Source: Sulfuricella sp.
GTDB lineage: Bacteria > Pseudomonadota > Gammaproteobacteria > Burkholderiales > Sulfuricellaceae
Assembly (NCBI GenBank): GCA_028714315.1
Contig: JAQTMN010000004.1
Coordinates: 1 to 64,000, forward strand
Reading direction: 5' to 3'
Length of the DNA stretch: 64,000 bases
Position 1 is the first letter of the stretch, and every line of letters begins with the position of its first letter. The position numbers were made by a program, and so were the translations under genes. Below are positions 62,969 to 64,000 of this stretch, one piece after another. The notes under the pieces are model-generated. The model was not told the origin of the DNA, did not search any database, and was given only the letters and a program-made list of their open reading frames with translations.

Positions 62969-63685
62969 ATGCGCCAAATCATCCTGGATACCGAAACCAC
63001 CGGCCTGGACCCCAAGCTCGGCCACCGCATCATCGAAGTGGCGGGAGTCGAAATGGTCAACCGGCGCCTGACCGGCAACCATTTCCATCAATACGTCAAC
63101 CCGCAGCGCGAGATCGACCCCGGCGCGCAGCAGGTGCACGGCATTTCGCTGGAATTCCTGCAGGACAAGCCTCTGTTCAGCGACATCGCCAAGGATTTCA
63201 TCGAGTTCGTCGGCGGCGCAGAGCTGGTCATCCACAACGCGCCGTTCGACATCGGCTTCCTCGACCACGAGCTGAAACTGATGGGGGCCGGGCCGATCAA
63301 GACTCACTGCCCGGCCGTGACCGATACCCTGAAAATGGCCAAGGACCTGCACCCCGGCCAGAAAAACAACCTCGATGCCCTGTGCCGCCGCTACGCGGTG
63401 GACAACTCCGGCCGCACCATGCACGGCGCGCTGCTGGATACGGAATTGCTCGCCGAAGTCTTCCTCGCCATGACGCGCGGCCAGGACAGCCTGATTATCG
63501 AAACGGCGGAAACGGACGGCAGCCTGGCCGTCGCGGATGGCGAATGCGTGGCGCACGACCTGACGGTTCTCGCGGCCCAGCCCGACGAACTCGAATCGCA
63601 CCGCGCCTACCTGGCCGATCTCGACAAGGCCAGCAAGGGGCGATGCCTGTGGCTGGCGCGAGAACAGGCGGCGAGCGTGGGGTAG
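62969..63685 (+). CDS. dnaQ: DNA polymerase III epsilon subunit (proofreading exonuclease)
   Basis: A 238-residue DEDDh exonuclease: Exo I LDTETTGLD, Exo II HNAPFDIGFLDHE, Exo III HGALLDTELLAEVFLAM. Length and C-terminal helical tail fit the replicative proofreading subunit rather than a stand-alone exonuclease. It removes misincorporated bases within the polymerase III core with alpha and theta. The start codon directly abuts a heptanucleotide microsatellite with no Shine-Dalgarno sequence, so its translation may depend on coupling to rnhA or an unstructured leader. Confidence 0.96.
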   Translation: MRQIILDTETTGLDPKLGHRIIEVAGVEMVNRRLTGNHFHQYVNPQREIDPGAQQVHGISLEFLQDKPLFSDIAKDFIEFVGGAELVIHNAPFDIGFLDHELKLMGAGPIKTHCPAVTDTLKMAKDLHPGQKNNLDALCRRYAVDNSGRTMHGALLDTELLAEVFLAMTRGQDSLIIETAETDGSLAVADGECVAHDLTVLAAQPDELESHRAYLADLDKASKGRCLWLAREQAASVG

Positions 63686-63691
63686 CGCGGA

Positions 63692-63724
63692 GTAGGATGC
63701 GGTTCGTTCCTCACCGCATCCTAC
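63692..63724. repeat. Half-copy of family E repeat
   Basis: gtaggatgcggttcgttcct and ccgcatcctac as short hairpin arms, followed to 63893 by a family F half (gcgcctcttcgcggctat); no gene in this gap. Confidence 0.75.
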
Positions 63725-63893
63725 GGACCCCACTCCCCGCGCCCTCCGTGCCTCCGCGTGAATCCGGACGCTCGCGCGGAGGCGCCGAGAACGCGGAGCC
63801 TGCTTTTGGGTTTTTTGCGCCTCTTCGCGGCTATCCTGTTTTTCCGGCGCCCCGCCCCTCACCACGCATCCCAATGGGCTTATACTTGTACAC

Positions 63894-64000
63894 ATGACAC
63901 AACTTTTCGGCCGCGAGATGGCATTGCTGCTGGTTCTATGGCTGGCCTACTTCGCCTTCCATTCGGCGCTGGCCTCGCTGGCGGTGAAACGCCGGGTGGC
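63894..64000 (+). CDS. Start of an integral membrane protein (partial)
   Basis: Begins ATGACACAACTTTTC and runs off the window. The 35 visible residues include one membrane helix (MALLLVLWLAYFAFHSALAS) followed by LAVKRRV. This start resembles NnrU-like or isoprenylcysteine-methyltransferase-like membrane proteins, but the fragment is too short to assign. Confidence 0.5.
   Translation, partial: MTQLFGREMALLLVLWLAYFAFHSALASLAVKRRV

Overview
The window is GC-rich chromosomal DNA, most likely from a betaproteobacterium (Nitrosomonadales or Rhodocyclales type). This is inferred from gene order and protein types: an alaA-hom-thrC run, an mltD-gloB-methyltransferase-rnhA-dnaQ run, a copper nitrite reductase with a fused cytochrome c, and an Mla-like transport set. 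No rRNA or tRNA gene was recognised.

Layout. 0-15 kb: FIST sensor protein, a large divergent penicillin-binding protein, an exonuclease/GIY-YIG repair protein, an MFS transporter, a MYG1-like hydrolase, a CapA-like protein, a VOC protein, a WYL regulator divergent from two tiny genes, and an SRAP protein that lacks its usual catalytic cysteine. 15-29 kb: amino-acid genes (alaA, hom, thrC), an AEC carrier, nirK-cytochrome c, an Mla-like permease / degenerate ATPase / MCE operon, a YhcH-like protein and an Atm1-like exporter. 29-33 kb: a small defence and stabilisation block, with a XamI-like restriction-modification pair, a yefM-yoeB toxin-antitoxin pair and nadC. 33-40 kb: a DevCAB-like exporter, a TlpA-like thioredoxin and clpB with a good sigma-32 promoter.

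40.3-48 kb is the most unusual part: a decayed integron. A truncated integron-integrase start lies divergent to an array of gene cassettes, separated by about eight recognisable attC sites. Cassettes carry an HNH nuclease with a glycine-zipper tail, a Cys-rich orphan, a GNAT acetyltransferase, two membrane proteins and a lipoprotein. The array is broken by two 922-bp copies of a REP-associated tyrosine transposase (RAYT) element with 18-bp inverted ends, and by two 5' fragments of one IS1182-like transposase that both start at an attC core. Next to the RAYT copies are arrays of degenerate element ends.

48-64 kb returns to housekeeping DNA: an iron-type alcohol dehydrogenase, two small proteins, fabI with a clear terminator, a YejABEF/Dpp-like peptide-uptake operon, mltD, gloB, a methyltransferase, rnhA, dnaQ (preceded by a 7-bp microsatellite) and the start of a membrane protein.

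The whole window is littered with at least nine families of dispersed palindromic repeats in intergenic gaps. Two of them sit in frame inside protein genes (the MFS transporter and the fused peptide-transporter ATPase), and a third supplies the stop codon of a Mth938-like gene.
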